From: Cyanobacteriota bacterium
Lineage (GTDB): Bacteria > Cyanobacteriota > Cyanobacteriia > PCC-6307 > Cyanobiaceae
DNA length: 11,652 nucleotides
Direction: 5' to 3'
Assembly (NCBI GenBank): GCA_947463165.1
Contig: CANHSW010000039.1
Location: 1 to 11,652 of the forward strand
Shown piece by piece: positions 1 to 6,023 of this stretch (its first letter is position 1; each line of letters opens with the position of its first letter). The translations under genes were made by a program, and so were the position numbers. The notes beneath the pieces were generated by a model. It ran no database searches, was not told the origin of the DNA, and was given only the letters and a program-made list of their open reading frames with translations.

Positions 1-141
1 AACAAATACACCACGCCAGCCTTTCTGAGTGGCTGGGTTGCATGGGAGGCTTTGCGTACGCGATTCATAAGAGTTCTGATGCATCACAAGGGCTGGAAGC
101 TCAAAGATGCTGACAGGGTATTGGCGAAAAAAGATAAGTAG
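1..141 (+). CDS. C-terminal fragment of an unknown protein (truncated by window edge)
   Basis: The first 46 codons of the window are open in frame 1 and end at TAG 139-141; no start is visible, so the gene begins upstream. The fragment has an aromatic and hydrophobic stretch (FLSGWVAWEALRTRF) followed by a basic tail ending in AKKDK. The sense-strand composition looks coding. I do not recognise the family. The W-A-W-E-A-L pattern followed by RVLMHH (an R-x4-H spacing) recalls C-terminal helices of HEPN-type proteins, but 46 residues are too few to claim this. The insertion sequence at 247 lies about 100 bases downstream and does not interrupt the visible end of the gene. Confidence 0.45.
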   Translation, partial: NKYTTPAFLSGWVAWEALRTRFIRVLMHHKGWKLKDADRVLAKKDK

Positions 142-238
142 CATGAAGGCGGCCGCGCCTGTAATCACAGGGCTTGGATTTAAAGATCCTCGCAGATCTG
201 AGGCTGGGTTCACCTTAGCTACCTAGCCTTAAAAGCCT

Positions 239-246
239 TAATGAAT
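239..246. repeat. Left target-site duplication of the IS element
   Basis: The octamer TAATGAAT lies directly outside the left inverted repeat and is repeated exactly at 1297-1304 directly outside the right inverted repeat. An 8-bp direct repeat is the size known for IS1595-family insertions. Confidence 0.9.
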
Positions 247-270
247 CCTGATCAGCAACAAAACTCCGCA
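247..270. repeat. Left terminal inverted repeat (IS1595-family)
   Basis: It begins CCTGATCAGCAA and pairs with the reverse complement of 1273-1296, with two mismatches (13th and 17th positions). The TGA stop codon of the transposase (252-254) lies inside this repeat, so the last codons of the gene form part of the element end. Confidence 0.9.
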
Positions 271-1208
271 GACCGTAGCAGGCGCTCTGGCTGCGGCCTA
301 CTGCCGATGCAGGCAATGAGCAGACGCTGCAGCAAACCCTTCAGATTAAAACGGCGATTGAAGCGATAAGCGATCTCAGCAAGATAACGATCTCCGTACT
401 TCTGAAAGTTAAATGCATGATATGTGCCACTCAGGCCCCTTTTCACATTCCCCATGATTGTGTTCAGCCATTGGAAGATTGGCACCTCCTTCGGCTTCCT
501 GCCACCCATGATCTCAGCGACGTGCTCGCAGCCTGCATCGGCTGTGGCACGAAAGCAGCCCAAGCCATCAGAAAAGACCGCACTTCCAGGTACAATCCTC
601 TTCTTAGTCCAGGTTTTGATGGCTTCGCTTGTAAATCCAGTAACTCGATTCATCTTGATGCGAATCGGCCGTCCTTCGTTGTTCAGCTCTACGGCCGCGA
701 CAAACGGAATCTTGTTTTCAGATCCGCGACCAGCCTTGCCGCCACTGAGCTCTCCGCCGAAGTAGGCGTCGTCAATATGGATGATTCCCTGCAGGAGGTA
801 TTGACTGTCACGCTCCTGCATAGCCTGCATCAGCTTGTGCTTGATCCTCCATCCAGTAGGATAACTTACCCCAAGTTGTCGTCTGAGTTCCATCGCCGAG
901 ATCCCGTTTTTGGCGTGGGTGATTAGATAAATTGCTTGGAACCATGTGGCCAGGGGAAGCTTTGTGGAGTCAAATATGGTGCCCGCTGTTGCCGTCGTTT
1001 GATGGCGACAACTTTTGCACTGGTACCTTTTTCGTCGGCCATCGTGGATCACGCCGAAGCTCTCGGCCGCGCCACACTGCGGGCAACGGAAGCCATTTGG
1101 CCAGCGAGCATTCTCCAAGGCGGCAAGGCACTTCTCCTCAGTCCCAAAGGCCTGAATGAAATCGGAGAAGGAAAACCCCTCCTGGTACTGGACTCTGCTC
1201 TGGGGCAC
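252..1208 (-). CDS. IS1595-family transposase
   Basis: This 318-residue protein is a full-length DDE-type transposase, expected to bind the terminal repeats and carry out cut or copy transposition. An N-terminal zinc ribbon is visible (C42-x2-C45 and C64-x2-C67), as is usual in this family. The catalytic domain starts with HIDDAYFGGE (residues 144-153, first Asp pair at 146-147). It continues with a second Asp in FSDGLGCF (D214) and a third cluster, NTIMGNVKRGLSGTYHAF (N249 to F266), where this family often has Asn rather than Glu. The start is GTG at 1208-1206; no in-frame ATG precedes the zinc ribbon and no clear Shine-Dalgarno is present. The frame has no internal stop, so the gene may still be active. 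The stop codon sits in the left inverted repeat. Confidence 0.93.
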   Translation of the reverse strand: MPQSRVQYQEGFSFSDFIQAFGTEEKCLAALENARWPNGFRCPQCGAAESFGVIHDGRRKRYQCKSCRHQTTATAGTIFDSTKLPLATWFQAIYLITHAKNGISAMELRRQLGVSYPTGWRIKHKLMQAMQERDSQYLLQGIIHIDDAYFGGELSGGKAGRGSENKIPFVAAVELNNEGRPIRIKMNRVTGFTSEAIKTWTKKRIVPGSAVFSDGLGCFRATADAGCEHVAEIMGGRKPKEVPIFQWLNTIMGNVKRGLSGTYHAFNFQKYGDRYLAEIAYRFNRRFNLKGLLQRLLIACIGSRPQPERLLRSAEFCC

Positions 1209-1272
1209 CTGACCAATCCGCCGTAGATCACCTGTACTACTTTAAGGGCTTGGCGGTGGTGCTGCCAGGACG

Positions 1273-1296
1273 TGCGGAGCTTTCTTGCTGATCAGG
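1273..1296. repeat. Right terminal inverted repeat (IS1595-family)
   Basis: It ends TTGCTGATCAGG and matches the reverse complement of 247-270 at 22 of 24 positions. It lies about 65 bp upstream of the transposase start, so any transposase promoter must lie within or just inside it. Confidence 0.9.
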
Positions 1297-1304
1297 TAAT
1301 GAAT
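1297..1304. repeat. Right target-site duplication of the IS element
   Basis: TAATGAAT, identical to 239-246, lies directly after the right inverted repeat. Confidence 0.9.
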
Positions 1305-1350
1305 TGATTCAGATGTATGGAGTCTAGAACGGCAGGAGGCACCGACAGAA

Positions 1351-1378
1351 GCCACCAGCCACCAGCCACCAGCCTCCA
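1351..1378. repeat. 7-bp tandem repeat (GCCACCA)
   Basis: Three exact GCCACCA units (1351-1371) are followed by one variant unit, GCCTCCA (1372-1378), which runs directly into a 19-bp tandem array. The unit length is not a multiple of three and no credible gene covers it, so this is a noncoding minisatellite-like tract. Confidence 0.8.
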
Positions 1379-1467
1379 GCCAGGCAGCCAACCTCTAACC
1401 AGGCAGCCAGCCTCCAGCTAGGCACCCCGCATTCAGTTAGGAGCACAACATCCGAACAGGGGCCCGG
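1373..1467. repeat. Degenerate 19-bp tandem repeat, about five units
   Basis: Units start at 1373, 1392, 1411, 1430 and 1449, exactly 19 bp apart. The first two are nearly identical (CCTCCAGCCAGGCAGCCAA and CCTCTAACCAGGCAGCCAG). The third keeps CCTCCAGCTAGGCA, and the fourth and fifth keep mainly the CAG/TAGG core and are progressively diverged. Decay from one side to the other at constant spacing is typical of an ageing tandem array. Confidence 0.7.
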
Positions 1468-1631
1468 CAAACAGACTATAATGCTAGTCAAACTTATTGC
1501 CGGCCCAAGTCTAATCAACTGGCGAGATGCGGATGCGATGCATATGTGCAATGCGGAGCAATTTAGGGCGAGGCATGATCTTGATGCTGTAAACTAATCT
1601 GGAATGCTTAGGATTTCAGCGGAGGCGAGCA

Positions 1632-1820
1632 ATGGCGAACACGGGGCCCTGCGCTGTCCCAGCTGGAATAACCAGACTCCCCACGGCATCATTGATTGAT
1701 CGCTGGCGAGGCATTCCACAAAAGCCATCATTTGACCCACCTAATTATACGAGTCGCCCATCAGCCATTGCCAATTCACCCGTTGATCAATCACTTGTTT
1801 ATCTGTCACCAATTTACTAG
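1632..1820 (+). CDS. Possible small protein, 62 aa, unrecognised
   Basis: An open frame starts at ATG 1632 with GGAGG at 1621-1625, six bases upstream, which is good Shine-Dalgarno spacing. The predicted product is rich in Pro, Ser and Ile, has no membrane segment or motif I can identify, and resembles no family known to me. The ribosome binding site is the only positive argument; composition and lack of homology make a chance frame quite possible. Confidence 0.2.
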   Translation: MANTGPCAVPAGITRLPTASLIDRWRGIPQKPSFDPPNYTSRPSAIANSPVDQSLVYLSPIY

Positions 1821-2123
1821 CCATCCATAAATTTGGCTACACACTATGAGCCGCAGCCTTTTCCAATGACCTTTCCAATCAATCATCAAGAAAGCGCTGG
1901 AAAACTCGACCCTCGGACAATTTAGCCCTGATACCGCAACGGTTCCCGGGTGGCAGGATCGCCGAAATAGCGGCTTCTAGAGTCTCCTTATAGCACCGCC
2001 GTCCACCACCTATCCCTGTCAGTTAGACATTAATTGCATTTAGCCAACTTTAGTATTAGGCAATCTTGAGCCTTCGTAGATCCAGACCATTCGATGATCA
2101 AGGATATTCGATGATTTTGAGCA

Positions 2124-2174
2124 ATGCGAGATAAAGCAATACCCTACTTCCTCGCAACCCCGGCCCGCCCATGA
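2124..2174 (+). CDS. Possible 16-codon leader peptide overlapping the DAC gene start
   Basis: A short frame, ATG 2124 to TGA 2172-2174, encodes MRDKAIPYFLATPARP. Its stop overlaps the start codon of the DAC gene as ATGA (2171-2174), the classic arrangement for translational coupling. The bases before the DAC start (CGGCCCGCCC) hold no Shine-Dalgarno, so re-initiation after this leader would be a plausible way to translate that gene. A chance frame of this length is common, so this stays tentative. Confidence 0.25.
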   Translation: MRDKAIPYFLATPARP

Positions 2175-3424
2175 CTGGACTATCGCCACAAGTGCTACTA
2201 GCAGATCCGCTGCTTAGCCCTACGCTGTTAAATTCAGTAGATACGAGAAGGCGTGAAATGCTGCCACCGGTTCTCGAAAAAGCAATGCATGCAAGTCTTG
2301 AAATAAACGAAGGCCGACTACTCAGATTCGCCCTGCTACTTGAGAGTGACACTATTAAATCCGGATCTATAGCACGCTTTGCAAGCCACATGCCCCTAGA
2401 TTCAAGGCATTTGCAGTCCCTGGGCATTGCCCTCGATCCCCGCAAGAATTGTCTTGTAGTTGTCACCGCTAGTTCAAGCACTGCTTGCCTTGAGATTGTT
2501 GGCATCGCCTCCCGACCCGTGCTAGAGCTGCGCCTATCAACAATGAACCATCCCACCATCGTCGTAGAGGCGGAAAATCCCGGCGTGATTTCCCTGGAAA
2601 TAGGTGAGCTTAAAGCTGTGTACAACAGGGGCACTATTCGTCACATAAATACCAGCAGTATTGAGCAACTAGAAATTCAATCAAGCCTGCCAGGCAGGGC
2701 CCTCTCTCCAACTCAACTTGGGCCATGCCTACGTCTTGGCATAGGGGAAGTGGTGCCACTTGATGAAGTTCAGTGGAAAAATCACCAGGGGGAACTCGCC
2801 GAGTCAGTAAATAACTATTCCCCTAGGCTATTTGCCGGCTTTATAGAAGCTATTTCCAGAAAAATACGCAGCAAGGGCCACGGCGGGGGCTTTATACTGT
2901 TGCCAACTCTAGAAAGCTACGCAGGCCTATTCGAGGGTGGCAAATGGTTCAAAGAGCCCGATCAGAGGGTTACCCATTGGCTTTCAAGGGCATTGTCACT
3001 TCAAGGTCTATTATCTCTAGGCCTAAGAGGCAAGAGAATCACATCAGACCTAGACGCTCACTGGCAGGAAAATATACAGCAGTGGGCGAGAGATATTGTG
3101 CACCCCTCCTTCCGAGATGCGCTAATAAATCTAGATCTTGTCAGTGAAGAATGTGCACACTTAACCGAAGCGGATGGCGCAACTATCTTGAGCCACGATT
3201 TTGAAATATTAGCCTTTGGCGCTAGCATTATTGCCAGCGTACGGGAATTACCACGAGAATGGATTGAGCATCTCGGAACCCACGGCAATAGGCACAGGTC
3301 GATGGCTAGGGCGGTTGCCGCAGTAAATGGATCCCTGGGAATTGTCGTTTCGCAAGATGGAGGAGTTACCATCTTCAGCAATGACAACAAGTGGGGCAAA
3401 AGGCTAATAAAGCTCACCATGTAG
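2171..3424 (+). CDS. Diadenylate cyclase (DAC/DisA_N) domain protein with N-terminal probable sensor region
   Basis: This 417-residue protein ends in a domain with the two hallmark motifs of diadenylate cyclases, which join two ATP into c-di-AMP: DGA (residues 335-337, within ADGATILSHDFEILAFGASI) and RHR (374-376, within GNRHRSMAR), followed by IVVSQDGGV (391-399). The usual Gly-Thr before RHR is Gly-Asn here. Residues 1-325 contain no transmembrane segment, unlike CdaA, and no DisA helix-hairpin-helix follows. The N-terminal part (LPPVLEKAMHASLEINEGR at 31-49, then beta-rich sequence to about 160) resembles the probable sensor domains of the DACNV type fused to some DAC proteins. The protein is therefore probably soluble. 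The start is ATG 2171, without a Shine-Dalgarno and overlapping a short leader frame. Codon use (CTA, ATA, AGG, AGA) is unlike the GC-rich core genes. The DAC assignment is good; activity and the activating signal are unknown. Confidence 0.8.
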   Translation: MTGLSPQVLLADPLLSPTLLNSVDTRRREMLPPVLEKAMHASLEINEGRLLRFALLLESDTIKSGSIARFASHMPLDSRHLQSLGIALDPRKNCLVVVTASSSTACLEIVGIASRPVLELRLSTMNHPTIVVEAENPGVISLEIGELKAVYNRGTIRHINTSSIEQLEIQSSLPGRALSPTQLGPCLRLGIGEVVPLDEVQWKNHQGELAESVNNYSPRLFAGFIEAISRKIRSKGHGGGFILLPTLESYAGLFEGGKWFKEPDQRVTHWLSRALSLQGLLSLGLRGKRITSDLDAHWQENIQQWARDIVHPSFRDALINLDLVSEECAHLTEADGATILSHDFEILAFGASIIASVRELPREWIEHLGTHGNRHRSMARAVAAVNGSLGIVVSQDGGVTIFSNDNKWGKRLIKLTM

Positions 3425-3445
3425 GGCTAAAATACTATCAGCAAT

Positions 3446-3459
3446 TGGGCCGAAGCCCA
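3446..3459 (+). terminator. Weak hairpin after the DAC gene
   Basis: TGGGC-CGAA-GCCCA forms a 5-bp stem with a tetraloop, 22 bases after the stop codon. A short extension is possible beyond one mismatch. No T-run follows, so intrinsic termination is uncertain. Confidence 0.25.
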
Positions 3460-3595
3460 GTTAAGATCACCTGGAATAAGCCCCTGATTTCTTTGACCTA
3501 ATACCCCGAGAAGCCTTATAGAACCTGGCTTTAATCTGCTCATCCTGGCTGGGGTGGGCAATAGTTTTTAGAGATATCCCGAAAAATCCGGCACT

Positions 3596-3840
3596 TTAAG
3601 CTAGCGAGTGACAAGTCAATGCCCAACCTACGCCTCCGCCCAATGTCCACCTGGGCAACCAATGCTCAAAACCATAATGAATATCAGAATCATTGCCAAG
3701 CTCCGAATAACCACCATTTTCGAGATCACATTGACCAAGTGGATCATTAACGAAAAATCCATTGTCATCATAACCGATCATGGCGGTCTAGCGACCACCT
3801 CCTACAGATTGATTAAATGGTACATAACACAACCAACCAA
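3596..3840 (-). pseudogene. C-terminal remnant of a C39-like (papain-fold) cysteine peptidase
   Basis: Read leftwards, 3781-3596 encodes 61 residues with the pattern MIGYDDNGFFVNDPLGQ, then GGY, and later a Trp-rich end with GWALT. This matches the C-terminal half of C39_2-type peptidase-like proteins, where a GYDD strand is followed by the NDP loop that holds the third catalytic residue. The frame continues upstream as VPFNQSVGGG, but an in-frame TAG (3790-3788) breaks it. At the place where the catalytic His is expected the codon is CGC (Arg), one transition from CAC. No N-terminal half with the catalytic Cys can be found further right. I read it as a decayed fragment. A real short gene starting at ATG 3781 is possible but would lack two catalytic residues. 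Confidence 0.55.
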
Positions 3841-4152
3841 CAAGCCAACAAACAAACAGCTGCAGACCCAACTACATCTATTTCAGATTTTTATCAACTC
3901 GACCGTAGCATCATCAATAAACTCACTAACCAAGCCAAGACATCCGAGGGCATCCCGCCGTGACTTAATTACAGCTCTGTCTCCAAAACTTTTTCTTCTA
4001 GCATTATACTCACTAGCCCCTTCAATTCTAGGCAAAAATTCCGCTAGCATCGCGCAGCAATTGGAAAAAGAATCCCTGCAATGCTACGCGCCATTAATCA
4101 AGAGATTATTAAAATAACTAACTGCCACTTTTTCTGATGCTTGCTACCAGAC

Positions 4153-4200
4153 ATCCCAGGTAAAGTCTCCGGCGAAATCCCTAATAAAGTCTCTGATGAA
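4153..4200. repeat. 24-bp tandem duplication, two units
   Basis: Units 4153-4176 and 4177-4200 match at 18 of 24 positions, sharing ATCCC, TAAAGTCTC and GAA. In one plus-strand frame they read IPGKVSGE then IPNKVSDE, an eight-residue repeat, and most differences keep the residue type. That frame is open to about 4300 but has no good start, so coding origin is only suggested. Confidence 0.55.
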
Positions 4201-4365
4201 GTTTCCACTGCCGGCAGGCCAACAGCAACTAGAAACAAGCCCACCCAGGCGATTCGCCTAGCAAATTCGGAGGCAATCTTGAATTTATTTTTTATATTTT
4301 AATCAGAAATTACTTTGCCATTAAGTGAATTCTAACTAAAATTAATCCCTGAGGATCGGCTTGGG

Positions 4366-4383
4366 CTCCGCTCCGCAGCGGAG
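4366..4383. repeat. Perfect short inverted repeat (hairpin)
   Basis: CTCCGCT-CCGC-AGCGGAG forms a perfect 7-bp GC-rich stem with a 4-base loop inside AT-rich DNA. On the minus strand it lies about 130 bases beyond the DUF4231 stop codon. No T-run follows on either strand, so it could be a processing or REP-like hairpin rather than a classical terminator. Confidence 0.5.
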
Positions 4384-4512
4384 AACTAGATTCAGTCGGA
4401 TCGAGTTAATACTACGACCTTGGAAAGCTAAACAAGCATTAGCTGATCAAGAGATCATGGGCTGCTGAAGCCTATTTCCGCCAATCGGCAATTCAGCCTG
4501 CTCTGCCGAACC

Positions 4513-5244
4513 CTACCCTGCAACAGATCCAGCTGATGGGTCACTCGCAACCTCCTGAGGTGCCCAGGCGGAAGAGGGCGGCATGGACGGAGGAGCTGAT
4601 GGAGAAGAGACTTTCATAGCCTGCATCCCAGGGATTAAATCAGAAGAGTTGGGGGTAGACGCCGCCACTATTGGCTCTAGCTTAATGAATTCATTGACCT
4701 TTTCGGCTGGCTTATGCTCCTGCATTTGCCGGGTCCACTGACTGTGTTCTTCCTGCATAAGTGCCTCCGCTTGGAGAACAAAGTTTTGAAATGCCTGATC
4801 TGACGCATAGGTTTCAGTTGTACGAGTGAGGAAAAGCAGCTTTTCTCTTTTCAAAGCTTCTGCCGAACTGCGATAGCGAACCCAGTTCTCCTGACTACGA
4901 TTTAAAGATAATAATGCCAAGGACAGGGTGGCACTCGCACTGGCCAGCTGCACGACGAGTGGAATCCAGCCAACCAGGGCAGAAACCCGAGGGTTAGCCT
5001 CGTCTTTGTAATTGATATAAGAGGGGAGAATTGTAGTAAGGCTGGACAGGGCCAGGGCGATAACTCGATAACGCATATAGCCCTTTTTGTATTTTACGCT
5101 CGCAGCACTGAGCCAGCTAATCTGAGGATTGACCCTTGTCTGCAAGTAGCACTTAGCATCTTCGCCGAGGCTCTCCCTGGTTTCCAAATAGCTAATACTT
5201 ACTGGTTTTGCTGTTTTGTGAAACGGGTTTTTCATGGCAAGCAT
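4513..5244 (-). CDS. DUF4231 / SLATT-like two-helix membrane protein
   Basis: This 243-residue protein has a soluble N-terminus, two transmembrane helices (about 61-79 and 89-114) and then NRSQENWVRYRSSAEALKRE (115-134), the signature after the second helix in DUF4231 proteins. A predicted helical stretch (about 145-190) and a Pro/Ser/Ala-rich low-complexity tail (about 212-243) follow. DUF4231 proteins resemble the SLATT group of small two-helix proteins, some proposed as membrane effectors in nucleotide-signalled conflict systems; the function of this one is unknown. The start could be ATG 5244 or the in-frame ATG nine bases later (5235); neither has a clear Shine-Dalgarno. The gene follows a possible 44-codon gene by 30 bases and folK by about 220 on the same strand, so co-transcription is possible. 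The family call is good; any defence role is inference. Confidence 0.75.
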   Translation of the reverse strand: MLAMKNPFHKTAKPVSISYLETRESLGEDAKCYLQTRVNPQISWLSAASVKYKKGYMRYRVIALALSSLTTILPSYINYKDEANPRVSALVGWIPLVVQLASASATLSLALLSLNRSQENWVRYRSSAEALKREKLLFLTRTTETYASDQAFQNFVLQAEALMQEEHSQWTRQMQEHKPAEKVNEFIKLEPIVAASTPNSSDLIPGMQAMKVSSPSAPPSMPPSSAWAPQEVASDPSAGSVAG

Positions 5245-5274
5245 TGCATGGATTGCTGGTCCGTGGCGGCAACC

Positions 5275-5409
5275 TTACTGGCTTACCCGCTCATCAACTG
5301 TATCCAGCCATTCATCGTAACCGTAGCCATCGGCAATCTCCCCCAGGCGATCGTTTAATCCACCCAGCAACCCTGGCAAAAGCTGCTGGACTATTCCTGA
5401 TTTCCGCAA
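5275..5409 (-). CDS. Possible 44-aa protein between folK and the DUF4231 gene
   Basis: Reading leftwards from TTG 5409 to TAA 5277-5275 gives a short frame whose end, DRLGEIADGYGYDEWLDTVDER, is acidic, balanced in composition and looks like real protein. No ATG or GTG start exists in frame; TTG 5409 follows a GGGGGAGG purine run, though with tight spacing. An overlapping second frame upstream (about 5440-5375, containing RIIPQGEAVAEIRNSP) also looks protein-like, so this could be a longer gene broken by a frameshift or a sequencing error. I do not recognise the family. It sits 53 bases after folK and 30 before the DUF4231 gene on the same strand. Confidence 0.35.
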   Translation of the reverse strand: MRKSGIVQQLLPGLLGGLNDRLGEIADGYGYDEWLDTVDERVSQ

Positions 5410-5462
5410 CAGCCTCCCCCTGGGGGATGATCCTCAGTTCAACTGTCTGCCAGCTACCGCAG

Positions 5463-6023
5463 CTACTCCCACCAGCCCTCCCGGCCAGGCAGCCGCAACG
5501 GCGGCGGCCCACCAGCACATAGCAGTGCAGCCAGGGGCGCCAACACAAAGCTCCGCTCCAGCATCCGCGGGTGGGGCAGGGTGAGCTCGGGGGTTGACAG
5601 CCGCAAATTGCCCCACCAGAGCAGGTCTAGATCGAGGCTGCGGGGCCCCCAGCGCTCGCGGCGCTGGCGACCAAAGTGCCGCTCCAGAGCATGCAGGTCG
5701 GCGAGCAATCCCCGGGCCGCCGCCGCTGCGGTTACCGCCTCAACTGGCGGCGGACAGCAGTCCAGCAACAACACCGCATTCATATAAGACGGCTGACCCG
5801 CCGGCCCCCCCATGGGCTCGGTACGAAACAGGGGCGACCAGCGGGCGGCAGCACCGCCGCAGGCCATGCGCGCGGCAAATTGCCGCAACAGCAGCTCCAG
5901 CTGCGGGCGCACGGCGATCAAGGTGGCCAGGGGATCGCCCAGGTTCGCCCCCAGGGCGATCGCGAGGCTGCCGGGCTGATCAGCGAGACTGGAGCCCACA
6001 TCGATGCGGCACGGGCCATCCAT
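5463..6023 (-). CDS. folK: 2-amino-4-hydroxy-6-hydroxymethyldihydropteridine diphosphokinase (HPPK)
   Basis: HPPK transfers pyrophosphate from ATP to 6-hydroxymethyl-dihydropterin, the step before dihydropteroate synthase in folate synthesis; it is cytosolic. With the start chosen here the protein has 186 residues. All family landmarks are present: IALGANLGD (22-30), [20 protein letters not shown] with N82 (61-82), the ATP/Mg2+ segment [16 protein letters not shown] (113-128) with the two metal-binding Asp in SLDLDLL (D131, D133), and [16 protein letters not shown] (149-164). ATG 6023 places ALGANLGD about 22 residues in; a GTG at codon 9 would fit homologues equally well. The frame stays open upstream to 6179, but that extension is the antisense of chlD and is not needed. 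The gene is head to head with chlD with no spacer. Confidence 0.92.
   Translation of the reverse strand: MDGPCRIDVGSSLADQPGSLAIALGANLGDPLATLIAVRPQLELLLRQFAARMACGGAAARWSPLFRTEPMGGPAGQPSYMNAVLLLDCCPPPVEAVTAAAAARGLLADLHALERHFGRQRRERWGPRSLDLDLLWWGNLRLSTPELTLPHPRMLERSFVLAPLAALLCAGGPPPLRLPGREGWWE

Larger units (their letters stand above)
247..1296 (-). mobile_element. Complete IS1595-family insertion sequence, 1050 bp
   Basis: The element is bounded by 24-bp inverted repeats (247-270 and 1273-1296, 22 of 24 positions matching, outer ends CC...GG) and flanked by a perfect 8-bp direct repeat. It carries one intact transposase gene on the minus strand and nothing else. The perfect target duplication and open transposase frame suggest a fairly recent insertion. 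Target sequence, end sequence and transposase family all agree with the IS1595 group. Excision in silico would leave a single TAATGAAT between the upstream gene tail and the repeat-bearing intergenic region. Confidence 0.92.
1305..2123. other. Long intergenic stretch without a convincing gene
   Basis: About 820 bases lie between the IS element and the DAC gene. I see short tandem repeats at 1351-1467 (listed separately), an isolated TATAAT at 1477-1482 without a recognisable -35 box, and one weak small open frame at 1632-1820. From 1821 to 2123 I see nothing except a 10-bp direct repeat (ATTCGATGAT at 2089-2098 and 2106-2115, period 17) shortly before the DAC gene. The composition is patchy, with stops in all frames, which suggests degraded or noncoding DNA. 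Confidence 0.5.
3841..4512. other. Gene-poor, AT-rich intergenic stretch
   Basis: No supported gene lies between the peptidase remnant and the end of the DUF4231 gene. A plus-strand open frame runs through to 4117 but begins antisense to the remnant and has no recognisable content. A low-complexity CCAA/CAAA tract lies at about 3829-3858, a duplicated 24-mer at 4153-4200, an A/T-only tract near 4280-4302 and a hairpin at 4366-4383. This looks like decayed accessory DNA. Confidence 0.45.

Noticed and set aside
417..926. Plus-strand open frames of up to 169 codons opposite the transposase
   Set aside because: They are antisense to a clear IS1595 transposase and have no protein features of their own.
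1351..1467. CRISPR array
   Set aside because: Repeat units are 7 and 19 bp, contiguous and without unique spacers, and no cas gene is near.
1477..1482. Perfect TATAAT as a promoter
   Set aside because: No -35-like hexamer at 16-18 bp upstream and the only gene downstream is a doubtful small frame at 1632.
1324..1551. 75-codon minus-strand frame through the tandem repeats
   Set aside because: Its Trp/Gly/Leu-rich sequence is only the translation of the 7- and 19-bp repeats, and neither unit length is a multiple of three.
3608..4117. 169-codon plus-strand frame
   Set aside because: Its first third is antisense to the peptidase remnant, the middle is low-complexity CCAA/CAAA sequence, and no motif or good start is present.
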